Of a stretch of DNA of 64,000 bases, positions 26,418-36,300 are shown piece after piece. A program made the position numbers and the translations under genes. The notes under the pieces were generated by a model, which saw only the letters and a list, made by a program, of their open reading frames with translations, had not been told where the DNA came from and did not search any database. Where the stretch lies: contig JAHCHL010000007.1 of NCBI GenBank assembly GCA_026129745.1, positions 62,001-126,000 on the forward strand. Direction: 5' to 3'. Position 1 is the first letter of the stretch; every line of letters begins with the position of its first letter. Source of the DNA: Fimbriimonadales bacterium (GTDB lineage: Bacteria; Armatimonadota; Fimbriimonadia; Fimbriimonadales; ATM1).

Positions 26418-26908
26418 CCGACCTTCCTCCGTATGTCAGCGACGATGTCTTCTACCGAGTGTTCGGCATCGACGGTAACGTCGGCTTGAAGGTAAATCGG
26501 CTCGCGCTTATCAAGTAGATTTAGCACGGTTTCTTCCAAGTCGTCGTCGAGGAGCGGTCTGTCTTGCCTGTCGTCTCGCAGCCTTTCGAATAGAGATTGG
26601 GGTGAAACTCTGAGGTACACAACTGTGCCAAGTGCCCTGAGTTTGGCTAAGTTGTCATGGAATGCAGGTGTTCCGCCGCCTGCAGCGAGTACTAGCCGTT
26701 CATGCTGTTCTATCGAGCTTAGAACTCGCTTTTCGTGCTCACGAAAGCCCTTTTCTCCTCGTTCTTCGAAAATCTGCCGGTTCGTCATCCCGGCTACTTG
26801 TTCCATGAGGTCGTCAAGATCAATAAAGCGACCGCCACATTCTTCGGCGAGTCGCGCTCCGACGGTGGATTTGCCAGAGCCCATCATTCCTATCAATACG
26901 ACGCCCAT
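26411..26908 (-). CDS. aroK: Shikimate kinase
   Basis: The 165-aa P-loop kinase phosphorylates shikimate. Walker A is GMMGSGKST, the shikimate-binding DLDD and GGGTP motifs are present, and the lid region has RDDRQDRPLL. It is the first gene of the minus-strand unit ending at ribE. Confidence 0.96.
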   Translation of the reverse strand: MGVVLIGMMGSGKSTVGARLAEECGGRFIDLDDLMEQVAGMTNRQIFEERGEKGFREHEKRVLSSIEQHERLVLAAGGGTPAFHDNLAKLRALGTVVYLRVSPQSLFERLRDDRQDRPLLDDDLEETVLNLLDKREPIYLQADVTVDAEHSVEDIVADIRRKVGW

Positions 26909-26919
26909 GTCTAAATGAA

Positions 26920-26951
26920 CGGAGCGACCGGATTGCTTTCCGGCCGCTCCG
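26920..26951 (-). terminator. Stem-loop between the pilus block and aroK
   Basis: A 13-position stem with one internal mismatch (26920-26932 with 26939-26951, 6-nt loop) lies 32 bp past the secretin stop. The T-run is poor, so it is a likely rather than certain terminator. Confidence 0.5.
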
Positions 26952-26982
26952 AGTGTAACCTTAGGACGGAGGTATTTTCAGC

Positions 26983-28662
26983 TTAGCCGCCGAGGCCTGT
27001 CTGGCCCTCTTTCACAATGGTTGGAGTGATGAGGATCAGGAGCTCTTGGTTGTCGACGCTTTTCGTTGTCGACTTGAAGAGCTGGCCGATGATCGGCAGG
27101 TCACTGAGGATTGGGTATCTCTGAGTACTGAACGTTTCTCGCTTTCGATTCAGGCCGCCGACGACGATCGTTTCACCGTTGGCGACGCGGGCTGTGACGA
27201 AGATTTGCTGAGAGATGATCTCAGGGAATTCCTCGCCCTGCGGTCCTCTTACCGTTCCAGCGATTTCCGAGATGATCGGGCTGATCGTCATCGTGATCGT
27301 GTTGTCTGCGTTGATACGCGGTTGGACGGTGAGTCCGGTTTGAATCGAAATCTGGTTGAGCTGCGGCGCGGTGATGACCTGGCCGTTTCCAACCGAAATG
27401 ATTTGCGTTAGGACGATCCACGTGTCGAGCTGCTGCAGGACTTGTGCAGGCTGATTGTTGAGCGTTCTAACGATTGGCGCGTTCACGATGGTGCCGCCGC
27501 CTTCGAGGAGCGCTGCTCTCAGTCTACTTGAGAAGTTGCCCGTAGCCCAGTTGAAGAAGAACGGGTCGCCGGCTCTCGCCATCGTTCCAGGCGTGTTGCC
27601 AAGGAACACCTGTCCTCGCTGGAAGAGCCAGTCGATACCGAGGCTGCTTGCTTTATTCGCGGTCGTCGTTACGAATTCGACTTTGACAATGACCTGTTGG
27701 GGAACGTTGTCGAATTGTCGGATGATTCTTTCGAGTTGAGCGATTGCGCTGTCAGTCCCTCGCACGATGAACGAGTTGTCGGTCGGGTCGTAGACAATGT
27801 TTTCGATTCCGTCGGGAACGAAGCCTTGTCCGCCTTGGAGCTGGCCGCCTATTCCGCCCTGTCCGAAGCCGCCGCCCTGGCCACCGAAGCCACCACCACC
27901 GAAGCCGCCGCCGCCAAAGCCGCCGCCTTGGCCGCCTCCGCCGAAGCCGCCACCGCCGAAACCACCGCCACCCTGGCCGCCAGGATTGACTTGGTTCGAG
28001 CCGCCAGGAACGGAGATTCCGCTGTCGGAACCACCGAGACCTGTCGCAGGTGCTCCCGTGCCACTCGCTACGTTCATCGGTGTGAACGAAGCTGACTGGG
28101 ACATGATGACCGGTTGGTCGGCACCACGGTTGATCCACGTCGCGATGTTCATCTGGCGGAACTTGAGAAGCGCCTTCATCTCGCCAAGCATGTCAACTTC
28201 GTTGGCAAACATCATTTCAAAGATGTGCCGTGGGTTGCCGTGCTTGATGGTGATTTTCTTGACGATCAGTTCTTCTCTCTGAACTGGTACGTCTTGGGTG
28301 GCTCCGCCTGTTGTTGCTGGTGGAGCTACTTCCGTGCCCTTTCGCCATATGACGTAGATGCCGCCTGGATCCTTTCGGAATTCAGCGCCCGCAGCTTCGC
28401 AGATGTATTTGATCGCTTCGTCAACTGTGACGTTCGTGAGCTTGAGCGTGATCAAGTTGTATGGCTCGCTCGATGGCCTGAACACGAACTGCATGTTGAG
28501 CGAAGCTTCAGCAGAAAGCGCCTTAGTTGCCTCATGCAACTCTGCGCCTTCGAGTGTCAGATCGAATCGCCTGGTGTCCTGCCCGTTCTGAGCAAGCGCC
28601 GCCACGGCAGCGCCGATGAGCGCAACCGTGGCAAGCACAGCGATTAGGACTCGTCTATGCAT
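26983..28662 (-). CDS. pilQ: Type IV pilus secretin (PilQ-like)
   Basis: The 559-aa outer-membrane secretin lets the pilus fibre exit. It has a signal peptide (MHRRVLIAVLATVALIGAAVA), a secretin/TonB N-terminal-type repeat (about 35-105), a long Gly-rich linker (about 215-285), then a short N-domain and the C-terminal secretin domain with GETIVVGGLNRKRE and LPIIGQLFKSTTK. It is the last gene of the pilMNOP-Q series. The Gly-rich insert is unusually long. Only one clear N-terminal STN repeat remains; a second is encoded separately upstream. Confidence 0.9.
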   Translation of the reverse strand: MHRRVLIAVLATVALIGAAVAALAQNGQDTRRFDLTLEGAELHEATKALSAEASLNMQFVFRPSSEPYNLITLKLTNVTVDEAIKYICEAAGAEFRKDPGGIYVIWRKGTEVAPPATTGGATQDVPVQREELIVKKITIKHGNPRHIFEMMFANEVDMLGEMKALLKFRQMNIATWINRGADQPVIMSQSASFTPMNVASGTGAPATGLGGSDSGISVPGGSNQVNPGGQGGGGFGGGGFGGGGQGGGFGGGGFGGGGFGGQGGGFGQGGIGGQLQGGQGFVPDGIENIVYDPTDNSFIVRGTDSAIAQLERIIRQFDNVPQQVIVKVEFVTTTANKASSLGIDWLFQRGQVFLGNTPGTMARAGDPFFFNWATGNFSSRLRAALLEGGGTIVNAPIVRTLNNQPAQVLQQLDTWIVLTQIISVGNGQVITAPQLNQISIQTGLTVQPRINADNTITMTISPIISEIAGTVRGPQGEEFPEIISQQIFVTARVANGETIVVGGLNRKRETFSTQRYPILSDLPIIGQLFKSTTKSVDNQELLILITPTIVKEGQTGLGG

Positions 28663-28721
28663 GTCCTCCGTCCTCCTTGGTCTTTCCTTTGGAACTCATT
28701 GAATAGATAGTTGCTGTGGAT

Positions 28722-29414
28722 TTAGCGGATTCCACCGCCGCCGCCACCGCCGCCGCCACCTCGACCGAGGTTGCCGCCGCCGCCGCCGCCGAAGTTGCCG
28801 CCGCCACCGCCGCCGAAGCGATTGCCGCCGCCGCCACCAAAGCCGCCGCCGCCGAATTGGTTGCCACCGCCGAACTGGTTGCCGCCGCCACCGAAGCCGC
28901 CCTGGCCACCGCCAAAGCCGCCAAAGCCGCCAGAGAGCGTGCTCAGCTCCGGAGGAAGCGTGAAGTTCTGGGTGGTTCCACCCAGAAGCACGGCAATGAG
29001 CATCGGGTCAGCGTGCATGACCTGGATTTTCTTCGTTACCGACCCAGACTGTGTCGTCGGAGCGGTCGGTTGGGCCGGACCCTCGGTGATGACTTCGCGT
29101 CGGAAGATCTTGATGACGCCCGCTTCGATGCTGTAGGTCGCATCGACCTGCTCAAGGATGTTTCTGAGCGCGGTTTCCAGGGGAACGTCCTTGATCCTGA
29201 CGGTGATGTTGCCCTGGACATCTTGGTTAATCGAGTAGTTCGACACTTCGACTGCGTCGAACAGAAGTCTAAGGGCTTCACGGACCGGTGCGTCTTGCAG
29301 TTCCAAGGAAGGAACTATCTTTCTTCGGATGTCTTCTTGCGCATTACCGGTCGCTGGTCCGAGCACCAAAGCTCCGACCAGTGTTGCGGTCAATACTGCA
29401 AATAGCTTTTTCAT
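28722..29414 (-). CDS. Exported STN-domain protein with Gly-rich tail
   Basis: The 230-aa protein has a signal peptide (MKKLFAVLTATLVGALVLG), an STN-type domain (about 30-110, VREALRLLFDAVEVSNYSIN...VPLETALRNILEQVDATY) and a C-terminal third of almost only Gly with Asn, Phe and Gln. There is no secretin barrel. It lies between pilP and pilQ genes and resembles the secretin's own N-terminus, so it may be a split secretin subunit or a pilotin-like partner. The GGC-rich DNA produces long artificial Ala- or Pro-rich frames on other strands. Confidence 0.8.
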   Translation of the reverse strand: MKKLFAVLTATLVGALVLGPATGNAQEDIRRKIVPSLELQDAPVREALRLLFDAVEVSNYSINQDVQGNITVRIKDVPLETALRNILEQVDATYSIEAGVIKIFRREVITEGPAQPTAPTTQSGSVTKKIQVMHADPMLIAVLLGGTTQNFTLPPELSTLSGGFGGFGGGQGGFGGGGNQFGGGNQFGGGGFGGGGGNRFGGGGGGNFGGGGGGNLGRGGGGGGGGGGIR

Positions 29415-29468
29415 TTTCGATACCTCCGTTAGGTCAAACGTTCAGAAAAGCATGTTGTTACAACGATA

Positions 29469-30188
29469 TTAGTCGATACCTGGAGTTCCGGCTCTTCCCC
29501 CGCCTCCGCCAGATCCAGGTTGCGTGGTGCCACCACCACCGCCTCCGCCGCCTGGCGCGCCACCTCCACCCCCTGAACCGGGCATTCCCGGAGGAGCAGC
29601 TTCAAGCCTGATGCGGACTTCGCTCGGCAGCCGATTCTGTCTAGTCAGCACGATTTCTTCAGGGCCGATTGACTTGACGGTCCATTCTCCGATTCGGTCG
29701 CCCGGGACGACGTGCACGGCACGACCATCCTCCATGATGACGATAGCCCGGACAGACTCTCCGAAGTAGACGCCGGCGACACGTCGGTAGGGTTGCGGCT
29801 CGATCGGAATCGCTTCAGGTGGGGTTATGGCAGTCGGTGCCGGAAATCCCACCGTATAGGTCGGGACCATTTTCGATTCGATGATGCCCCATCTGATTTG
29901 GTTCTCAAAAGCGTACTCGGCTCCGTGCAGGGCGAACGGGTTTCTGCGGTTGAGGAAGGTCAGGTCAGCCGATGCGACAATTTCCTCGTTGGTGTGAGGA
30001 ATGGCTTCTCTCTTGGTGCCCGCGAGAGGTGGGGGCTGCTTTCTTTCCTCGAACTCACGCTTTATTCTGTCCGTGAGATTTCCAAAGTGGTTGTAGCCCT
30101 CGGGTTGACGCGAAGTGCAACCAGCGGCAATCACGATTGCCACCGCGCTTACAGTTACTGGCCAAATGGTTTTCATTGTTCTTCTCAT
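29469..30188 (-). CDS. pilP: PilP-like pilus assembly lipoprotein
   Basis: The 239-aa protein has a lipobox-type signal (VIVIAAGC), an unstructured N-terminal linker, and a small beta domain (about 135-205, RVAGVYFGESVRAIVIMEDGRAVHV, shortened here) like the PilP homology domain that contacts the secretin. The C-terminus is Gly-rich. It follows pilO with a 1-nt TAATG overlap. A second in-frame ATG at 30176 is also possible. The assignment depends on order as much as on sequence. Confidence 0.72.
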   Translation of the reverse strand: MRRTMKTIWPVTVSAVAIVIAAGCTSRQPEGYNHFGNLTDRIKREFEERKQPPPLAGTKREAIPHTNEEIVASADLTFLNRRNPFALHGAEYAFENQIRWGIIESKMVPTYTVGFPAPTAITPPEAIPIEPQPYRRVAGVYFGESVRAIVIMEDGRAVHVVPGDRIGEWTVKSIGPEEIVLTRQNRLPSEVRIRLEAAPPGMPGSGGGGGAPGGGGGGGGTTQPGSGGGGGRAGTPGID

Positions 30189-31207
30189 TATCCGGCGCTC
30201 GAAGCCGCTGCAATAGTCGGGCCGCCTTGGCCGCCAGGTGCGCCGCCACCACCGCCGGGTGCTCCGACGAGGCCGCCTGATCCGCCCGCTGGCGCGCCTC
30301 TTTCGGGCCGATCCATCGTGCCGGACTGCTGCCCGCCCTGTTGCTGCGGAGCACTGATGTCCGGGATCCTGTACGGCGACTCGGGTGCACCACCAAAGAC
30401 GTTCTCTGTATTGATATACGCAACAACGAGCAGGTCGTAGCTCCCCCGGAGGTTGGTTCCGGTACCGGTTATCGCCAGCCCGCGAACGCTTGCTATATAT
30501 CCTGGGATGTCATTCCATCTACGTACATGGTTGATGATCTGCTCATACGTGCCTTCGACAGTAATTCGCCCGGCTGGCATAAAGACGACTGGGAATGGAA
30601 GAGCCGGGTAGTTGAAGTAGAACTGGATCAACTCGTTCGCAAGGTCGGTTGGGAACGGGACTCGAATCTCATCATGCGGGATGTTGTGTATTGCCCGGTA
30701 GCGATTCTCCCAGTACATTCGGTCGCGCATGTAGATCGCGTCCATGAGCACTTGGTTTCCGCCCGCATTTGCGTAGACCGTGTTGGCGAGCTGCCTGGCT
30801 CCGTCTACGACGTCCTGAGGGGCCGCAGCGACGATTCGCACGCCGGTTTGGAGAATCCACTGCCTTAGGTCTCGTTCGACCTGTGCGTGCCACTGGCGAG
30901 TGTTCACGACGGTTTGCCATCGATGCGCGGTTAGGTCGATTCTGCCTGAAGGCGGAGTCTTGCGCTCAGCGACGGCTTTCCAAGTCTGCTCAGCCTCTTC
31001 GACCATCTCAAGCGCTTGCTTGACGCGGTCTTGCGCCTGCTTTCGGCTCGATTCCGAGGTGATGCCTTTGAGTTTTTCGAGGTAGGCCTCATAAGAAGTT
31101 ATTTCAGCTTTCGTTTTCTGAATGGAAAGGAACCAGAAGCCCGCCCATGTTACGACGATGAGCACGATGCCGCAGACGAGGAATGTGACTGGACTAAGTT
31201 TGAACAT
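30188..31207 (-). CDS. pilO: PilO-like inner-membrane alignment protein
   Basis: The 339-aa protein has one N-terminal transmembrane helix (VTFLVCGIVLIVVTWAGFWF), a coiled coil (about 30-85, rich in Glu/Lys/Ala), then a ferredoxin-like domain region (about 190-290). The C-terminal tail is Pro/Gly/Ala-rich. PilO with PilN links the cytosolic PilM ring to the secretin. It is longer than usual PilO (about 200 aa). Confidence 0.75.
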   Translation of the reverse strand: MFKLSPVTFLVCGIVLIVVTWAGFWFLSIQKTKAEITSYEAYLEKLKGITSESSRKQAQDRVKQALEMVEEAEQTWKAVAERKTPPSGRIDLTAHRWQTVVNTRQWHAQVERDLRQWILQTGVRIVAAAPQDVVDGARQLANTVYANAGGNQVLMDAIYMRDRMYWENRYRAIHNIPHDEIRVPFPTDLANELIQFYFNYPALPFPVVFMPAGRITVEGTYEQIINHVRRWNDIPGYIASVRGLAITGTGTNLRGSYDLLVVAYINTENVFGGAPESPYRIPDISAPQQQGGQQSGTMDRPERGAPAGGSGGLVGAPGGGGGAPGGQGGPTIAAASSAG

Positions 31208-31213
31208 GGTTGC

Positions 31214-31951
31214 TTACCTCGCACCTCCGGCAGGCCCTGGCCCTGCACTCGGCGGGCCAGTTCGTCCGCCTGGGCCGCCAGCTCCGGGCTGAGGCCCTCC
31301 AGCACCGCCTGCGCTCGCCGCGGCGAGCGTCGCTCTGGGGTCTGGCGCCCTTAGGTCGTGTGCCACGCGCAAAGTGATGACCACTTCGGACCAACCTGGG
31401 ATTGCTCCGCGATCGGACACCTCTGGGTTATATCCGAATGAGCCCGTGTCGCCTTCGGGAACCGGGCCATAGCCTGCCCTTCCGATCTCAATGACGCTTG
31501 GGCAACGGAGCAATGCGATCATGACGTCGCTGTACTGCTGGAAAGTCTGGAGGTATCCGGTGATTCGCATGGTGCTCATCCGGTCGCCGGATGATTGCGC
31601 AGTGTACGTTCTCACCCTGAAGAAAGACGGTATGTACTGGTGAACCTCGTCATACAGATCGGGATAGGCGTTGTTCGATCTCTCGATCTGGTCAAAGAGG
31701 GCCTTGTTTGTCAGTACGATTACCGAGTTGGCCAAGATGGTGTCTGCTTCTTGGGACGCTCGAACGACCTCATCAGCGCCTTGTTTCATGGCGGATGTGT
31801 CGTCCTTGAGTGATTGCAGCGTGCCTTGGAGGCTCCGGTTGTACATGAACGCGGCCACGAGCGAAACGAGGACCGCAGCGAGCATGAAGACGAACATCGT
31901 CTTGCTCGCGGCCCCCTTCGCAGCGGTTTTCGGGATCAGGTTTAGCTTCAT
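31214..31951 (-). CDS. pilN: PilN-like pilus assembly protein
   Basis: The 245-aa protein begins MKLNLIPK, the short PilM-binding N-terminus typical of PilN (consensus INLLP), followed by one transmembrane helix (MFVFMLAAVLVSLVAAFMY), a coiled coil and a ferredoxin-like periplasmic domain. It lies 15 bp after pilM and 6 bp before pilO. Confidence 0.8.
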   Translation of the reverse strand: MKLNLIPKTAAKGAASKTMFVFMLAAVLVSLVAAFMYNRSLQGTLQSLKDDTSAMKQGADEVVRASQEADTILANSVIVLTNKALFDQIERSNNAYPDLYDEVHQYIPSFFRVRTYTAQSSGDRMSTMRITGYLQTFQQYSDVMIALLRCPSVIEIGRAGYGPVPEGDTGSFGYNPEVSDRGAIPGWSEVVITLRVAHDLRAPDPRATLAAASAGGAGGPQPGAGGPGGRTGPPSAGPGPAGGAR

Positions 31952-31966
31952 CCGTGATCTCTCTGC

Positions 31967-33145
31967 TTAGTCGTACGCGATATGCAACGCCATGCCTATG
32001 GCAGTTGCAAATTCTGATGCATTGTTCTGTCGCAAGGTTTCATGTTCGGCTGGAAGCATGACCGCTATGTTCGCGAACGGGTCTACCTTCACCGTTGGAA
32101 TACCAAGCGAACGGTTGACATAGTCCACCATACCCTTCAAGTTGGCTCCGCCGCCGCTCATGCCGATCATTTCGACGTCTCCGCCCCTGCTCTTGAAGTA
32201 GTCGATCGACCTTCGAATTTCGGCCGTGAACTCCTCGAGTGTGCCAGCCATCGCTTGATAGACCGCATCACCTTCGCCGCCACCCATTCCTTGTCCTGCA
32301 TCTTGGCCGGAGTCTTCGCCGGTGTCTTGCTGTTCGCTGAACGGATTGTAGGGGGTGACCATCGTCGGTCCTGCTCCGAAGCCTCCGCCGGCGGCAGTCG
32401 CTGGAACGTAACCTTGAGTCACTTTTCGGCTCTCCGCTTCTGCCATCGTCAAGCCGAGGCCGTCGGAGATTGCCTTAGTAAGCATCGAGCCTCCGAGCGG
32501 AACCGTTCTTGGGAATGCGAGCACACCCGACCGATACATATTGATCGAGGTCGTAGAGTGGCCCATGTGAACAAAGCAGGCATTCTTTATGCCCAAATCG
32601 TTGTAATGGCAGGTCTTGATGACTCTTGCGAGGCCAAGCGCTTCGACGTCGATGGCCGCCGGCTTGCATCCAGCGCTCCTCACCAGCGTCATCACCGTTT
32701 CGATTGCGCTCCGAGGTGACACGGCCATGACGACTTCCATGTTTTGGGTATTGGCCAACGCCGGGTTGTCGATCGGCCTGAAGTCGCTGACGACGTTCGT
32801 TTCAGCGAAAGGGATGTTTCGCTGGATTTCCCACTGCATGTGGTCCGCGAGTTCGGTGTCGCTCATGCGGGGCACTTCGAGAATCCTCACGACGACAGCT
32901 GCCTGGCCGTTGATGCAGAAGACCGCGTCCTTGACTCCGCCTGAGCTCATTGCGACGAGTCCTTTCAGCGTGGCTCCGAGGGTCTGGGCGTCAAAAATCC
33001 CGGTATGGTCAACCGTGCCTTCTGGAGTCGGGGCGATCCCAAGCCCTGTGATCGCGTATCCGTCCTTAGTAGCCTTTATCGTCGCAGTTTTGATGGTTTG
33101 CGTGCCGATGTCGATTCCAACGGCCGCGGTTAGTCTTTTAGCCAT
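31967..33145 (-). CDS. pilM: PilM actin-like pilus assembly ATPase
   Basis: The 392-aa protein has the FtsA/actin-like fold: phosphate-1 loop GIDIGTQTIKTA, the SHS2-region segment with MQWEIQRNIPF, and the second nucleotide loop MIGMSGGGANLKGMVDYV. It forms the cytosolic ring that binds PilN. GGAGG precedes the ATG. It is the first gene of pilMNOP-STN-pilQ. A small hairpin lies just upstream at 33163-33182. Confidence 0.92.
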   Translation of the reverse strand: MAKRLTAAVGIDIGTQTIKTATIKATKDGYAITGLGIAPTPEGTVDHTGIFDAQTLGATLKGLVAMSSGGVKDAVFCINGQAAVVVRILEVPRMSDTELADHMQWEIQRNIPFAETNVVSDFRPIDNPALANTQNMEVVMAVSPRSAIETVMTLVRSAGCKPAAIDVEALGLARVIKTCHYNDLGIKNACFVHMGHSTTSINMYRSGVLAFPRTVPLGGSMLTKAISDGLGLTMAEAESRKVTQGYVPATAAGGGFGAGPTMVTPYNPFSEQQDTGEDSGQDAGQGMGGGEGDAVYQAMAGTLEEFTAEIRRSIDYFKSRGGDVEMIGMSGGGANLKGMVDYVNRSLGIPTVKVDPFANIAVMLPAEHETLRQNNASEFATAIGMALHIAYD

Positions 33146-33162
33146 CCGTCCTCCGGTCCATG

Positions 33163-33182
33163 ATGATGGAGTTTTCCATCAT
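33163..33182. other. Perfect 8-bp hairpin upstream of pilM
   Basis: ATGATGGA and TCCATCAT flank a 4-nt loop between the giant propeller gene and pilM. It could be an attenuator or processing site in the pilus transcript. Confidence 0.4.
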
Positions 33183-33240
33183 ATCTGCAGGCCAGATTAC
33201 CTGTCAACCCGGCCTGCATGCGCGTCGCGAATCTAAGGAC

Positions 33241-33272
33241 GAAGGAGAAGACCGGGTTGGTTCTTCTCCTTC
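33241..33272 (-). terminator. Stem-loop after the 2114-aa gene
   Basis: A perfect 11-bp stem (33241-33251 with 33262-33272, 10-nt loop) lies 35 bp past the stop. It has no strong T-run. It may separate the pilin/propeller transcript from pilM-Q, or only reduce read-through. Confidence 0.5.
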
Positions 33273-33306
33273 TCGCAATTTTCGACCGAAATTCGGCCGT
33301 TTTGGA

Positions 33307-36300
33307 TTAGTTGGATATCGCTGTCGGGCCAAGCTTCGGCGCGAGCGAAATATAGTAGATGTCTCGGGATCCTGCTCTCGTGCTCGTGAAGAAGAACCAC
33401 ACGAGTCCAGTTCTCAGGTTGATCGGATCATCGAAGAGGTCGGGCGATGCGAAAACGGTGTCTTCGTCCACGGCCTGCTCGATCGGCACAGGCTGCTCAG
33501 CCAGTTCGGTTTGCCATACGACCTGTCCGGTGACTTGCGCGTTTCTGAGGACCCCATCGTCGCCCCGGTACTGGAACGTCACGGTCACTGTTCGGCCTTC
33601 GTCTTGCAGGCCAAAGTAGACCTTTCCGCGCGTCGGGTCGACTTGATAGTACGGTCCGACCATGCCGGCAACGCTGACGTTGGCAACTCCGTTCGTGACT
33701 GCAATTGGGACTCCAGTTTGAATGGCGAGGCGCTGGGTCTTCATGTAGGGCCTCTTCGCCTGGCCCGGACCGCTTGCGCCGCGCTCGTAGAAGTGCCACA
33801 TGCGGGCGACTCTGGGCGTGTCAGCGGGGCTGATCGGCAGGTTAGCGGACGTCATGTAGAACAGCTTGTTCCAGTCGAAGCGGGTATCGAGGAATGAGCT
33901 TGGGTTGCTGTGTCCGCCCGTTGCACCAAGCTCGCTGACTCGCACGATTCGCGGTGTGTAGCGAAGCTCGAGAGCCATGTTCGCCAGCGGCGGCTGCGTG
34001 CTGAACCGGACGACTCCCGTGTGCGGATCGAAGTAGATCTTGCCGCCAAGTTCACTGTCTCGCGACACAACTCCGGTCGCATCGTCGATTTGAGTCGTAG
34101 CCGGGAGGTCGATTCGGACCGGCGCCTGATTGGGCCTTCGAATCCAAGCCTCCAGTGGCCTGCGGACGTTCCAATTGACGCCTCTTGCTCGGAAGATTCC
34201 ATCGGCCTGGCGAACAAGCGTCTCGCGGTTTCTTTCGGGTTGCTCTTCGAGGTTTCTGAGTCGGCCAAAAGCGTCAGACTGCCACGCACCGTAGAAGACT
34301 TCGGGTTGTGACGCGTCTCTGAGGAGGCCTGTGAATACGAGATCGATTCTTGCCGTCCGCTCGATCGGAGTTGGCGACCAAGCTTGGGCAAAGCCCGCAC
34401 CTGGATCAATTGGCGTGTTGGCCGACCAGTTGGCGGTCTGGTCTCCGGTACCGGACCCAGAAAGCCGCGCGTTGTAGAACATTTGGGACTTGCCGTTCAT
34501 GTTCCCATGCCAGAAGGCGACGAGCCCTGTCGCTCCGTATGCAAGCGGTCTGATGCGGTTCTTTTCCAGCGCCGGATTGGTGATCAGCCAGGCTGGGCTT
34601 CCGATTTGGGGTGCGCCGCCACCAGGCTGCTGAGTGTAGGTTGCGTAGAACAGCCGATGCTCTCGCTTCGGGCCCGCTCCGGCGTCCTTGGCAGCCGTGC
34701 CGCTCCAGAATACGAAGCTGTTGACGGCTTGGTTGGGTCCGGTTGGGCGAGTGTTCACCAGGAACGATGGCTGGCTGTAGTTCGGTGTTCCGACGACGAC
34801 GCCCGGCGTTCCTGCGAATAGGGTTGATCCGGGCTCGGTCGGCATCGGCCCTTGGAACGGGTTCCAGAATTGGTTCACGCTGTTCGGGGTCCAACCCATG
34901 AGGTCGCGAAGCGGGCTCGCTCCACCAACCTGACTCGGGGCTGCGCCCGTAAACGCTGCATAGAACAGGTTCCATGTGTCGACGGGCTGGCTTACTGCGG
35001 GCGTGTTCGCAATTTGCGGCCGATTCGACATCCAAACCATATGCAAGTTGCCGAGGCCATCGCGGAACGCGCTTGGCGCGCCGTTTGTCCACGTGAACGG
35101 GCTTGCGGCTAGCGATGGATCGACGTGCGTAAACGTGCCTGTGGTTTGTCCGCCGGTCAGTCTCGATTCGCGATTGTTGAATTTCACCAGCATCGTCGGG
35201 TCGGAATACGCTTCGAGTGGAAGTCCATCCGTTCCGATCGCCAGCGCACGGTCGTTTTGTCCGCCGACGAGCCAGCTGTCTTCGATGACGTGGATCCACG
35301 CTGAGTGTTCACCGACGGGGAATCCTGGCGGAATTGCAACACCGATGACGGGTCTGCTGTTCGGCGGAGGAGTCGTTCCGTATGGAACGTCGGGAACGGT
35401 GAGCGTGGTTGGGAACCTGTCACCAACCCTTGCCTTATGCAGCGTAGCGCGCGGATTGCCGCTTGCATCGAGCGCACCAATGTTTGGCGCGTACGGCGGG
35501 TTGATGTTTGTTACGATGTTCGGGAATCCATCGAGCCATGCGAGCGGGTCGTTGGCTTCCGCTCTGAATCCGACGGAGATGTAGTTCGGTCCAGGGAACT
35601 GTGCGACTCGAGTTGCGACACGCAGGTCGAGCATGTTGACGTTCCCTTCGTTGTAGACGGTGAACGGTTGGAAGAACTGTCGGAACGCGCCTGCCGCCGA
35701 AATGTCTGGAACAAACAAGTTGCCCGGCGCGAACGGGTTCATCGTTGTGTACCCGAGGCTGTGCGGCAGAGCACCGAGATCGACGGTGGGTTCAGCGATT
35801 GAAATGCTTTCGTCGACTGGAACCGATCCACCGACATTCAGCTCTCGATACGCTTCACGTCTTGCGACCGTTGGTGGACCTGCCAGAGCCGCTTCGAGTC
35901 CGTCGGGTCTTCCGTTGTTATTCGAATCGACGAAGATGTATGCGATTGCGCGGTAGCCGCCTTCGAGTGGATCACCTGCGAAGTCTATGAACTGCGTCAA
36001 GTTCGCGGGCTGATAGCGTTCTACATTGAGCGTGAATTGGAAAGGCACTCCTTGGATTTCGCGAGTCAACGGAGTGTTCGGATCGAAGTTCAAAGGCGGT
36101 CTCAACTGCGCCGGTGAAACAAGCGGGTTCCGTGCAACACCAAAGGGATCTGAGATGAAGTTCAGATTCGACCGATCGATGTCCGGATAGTCGAGGCTGA
36201 GGTTTGGAATCTCGATTGGCAGTTGCTCCCAACTTGGCAAGTACGGAAGCGGTTTGAAAACTGCAAATGCTCCACCTTGCCATGCGGCGTCAGAACGAAT

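Noticed and set aside
28655-29405. Ala-rich and Pro-rich ORFs opposite the STN protein
   Set aside because: They are shadow frames of the Gly-codon repeats in the 28722-29414 gene.
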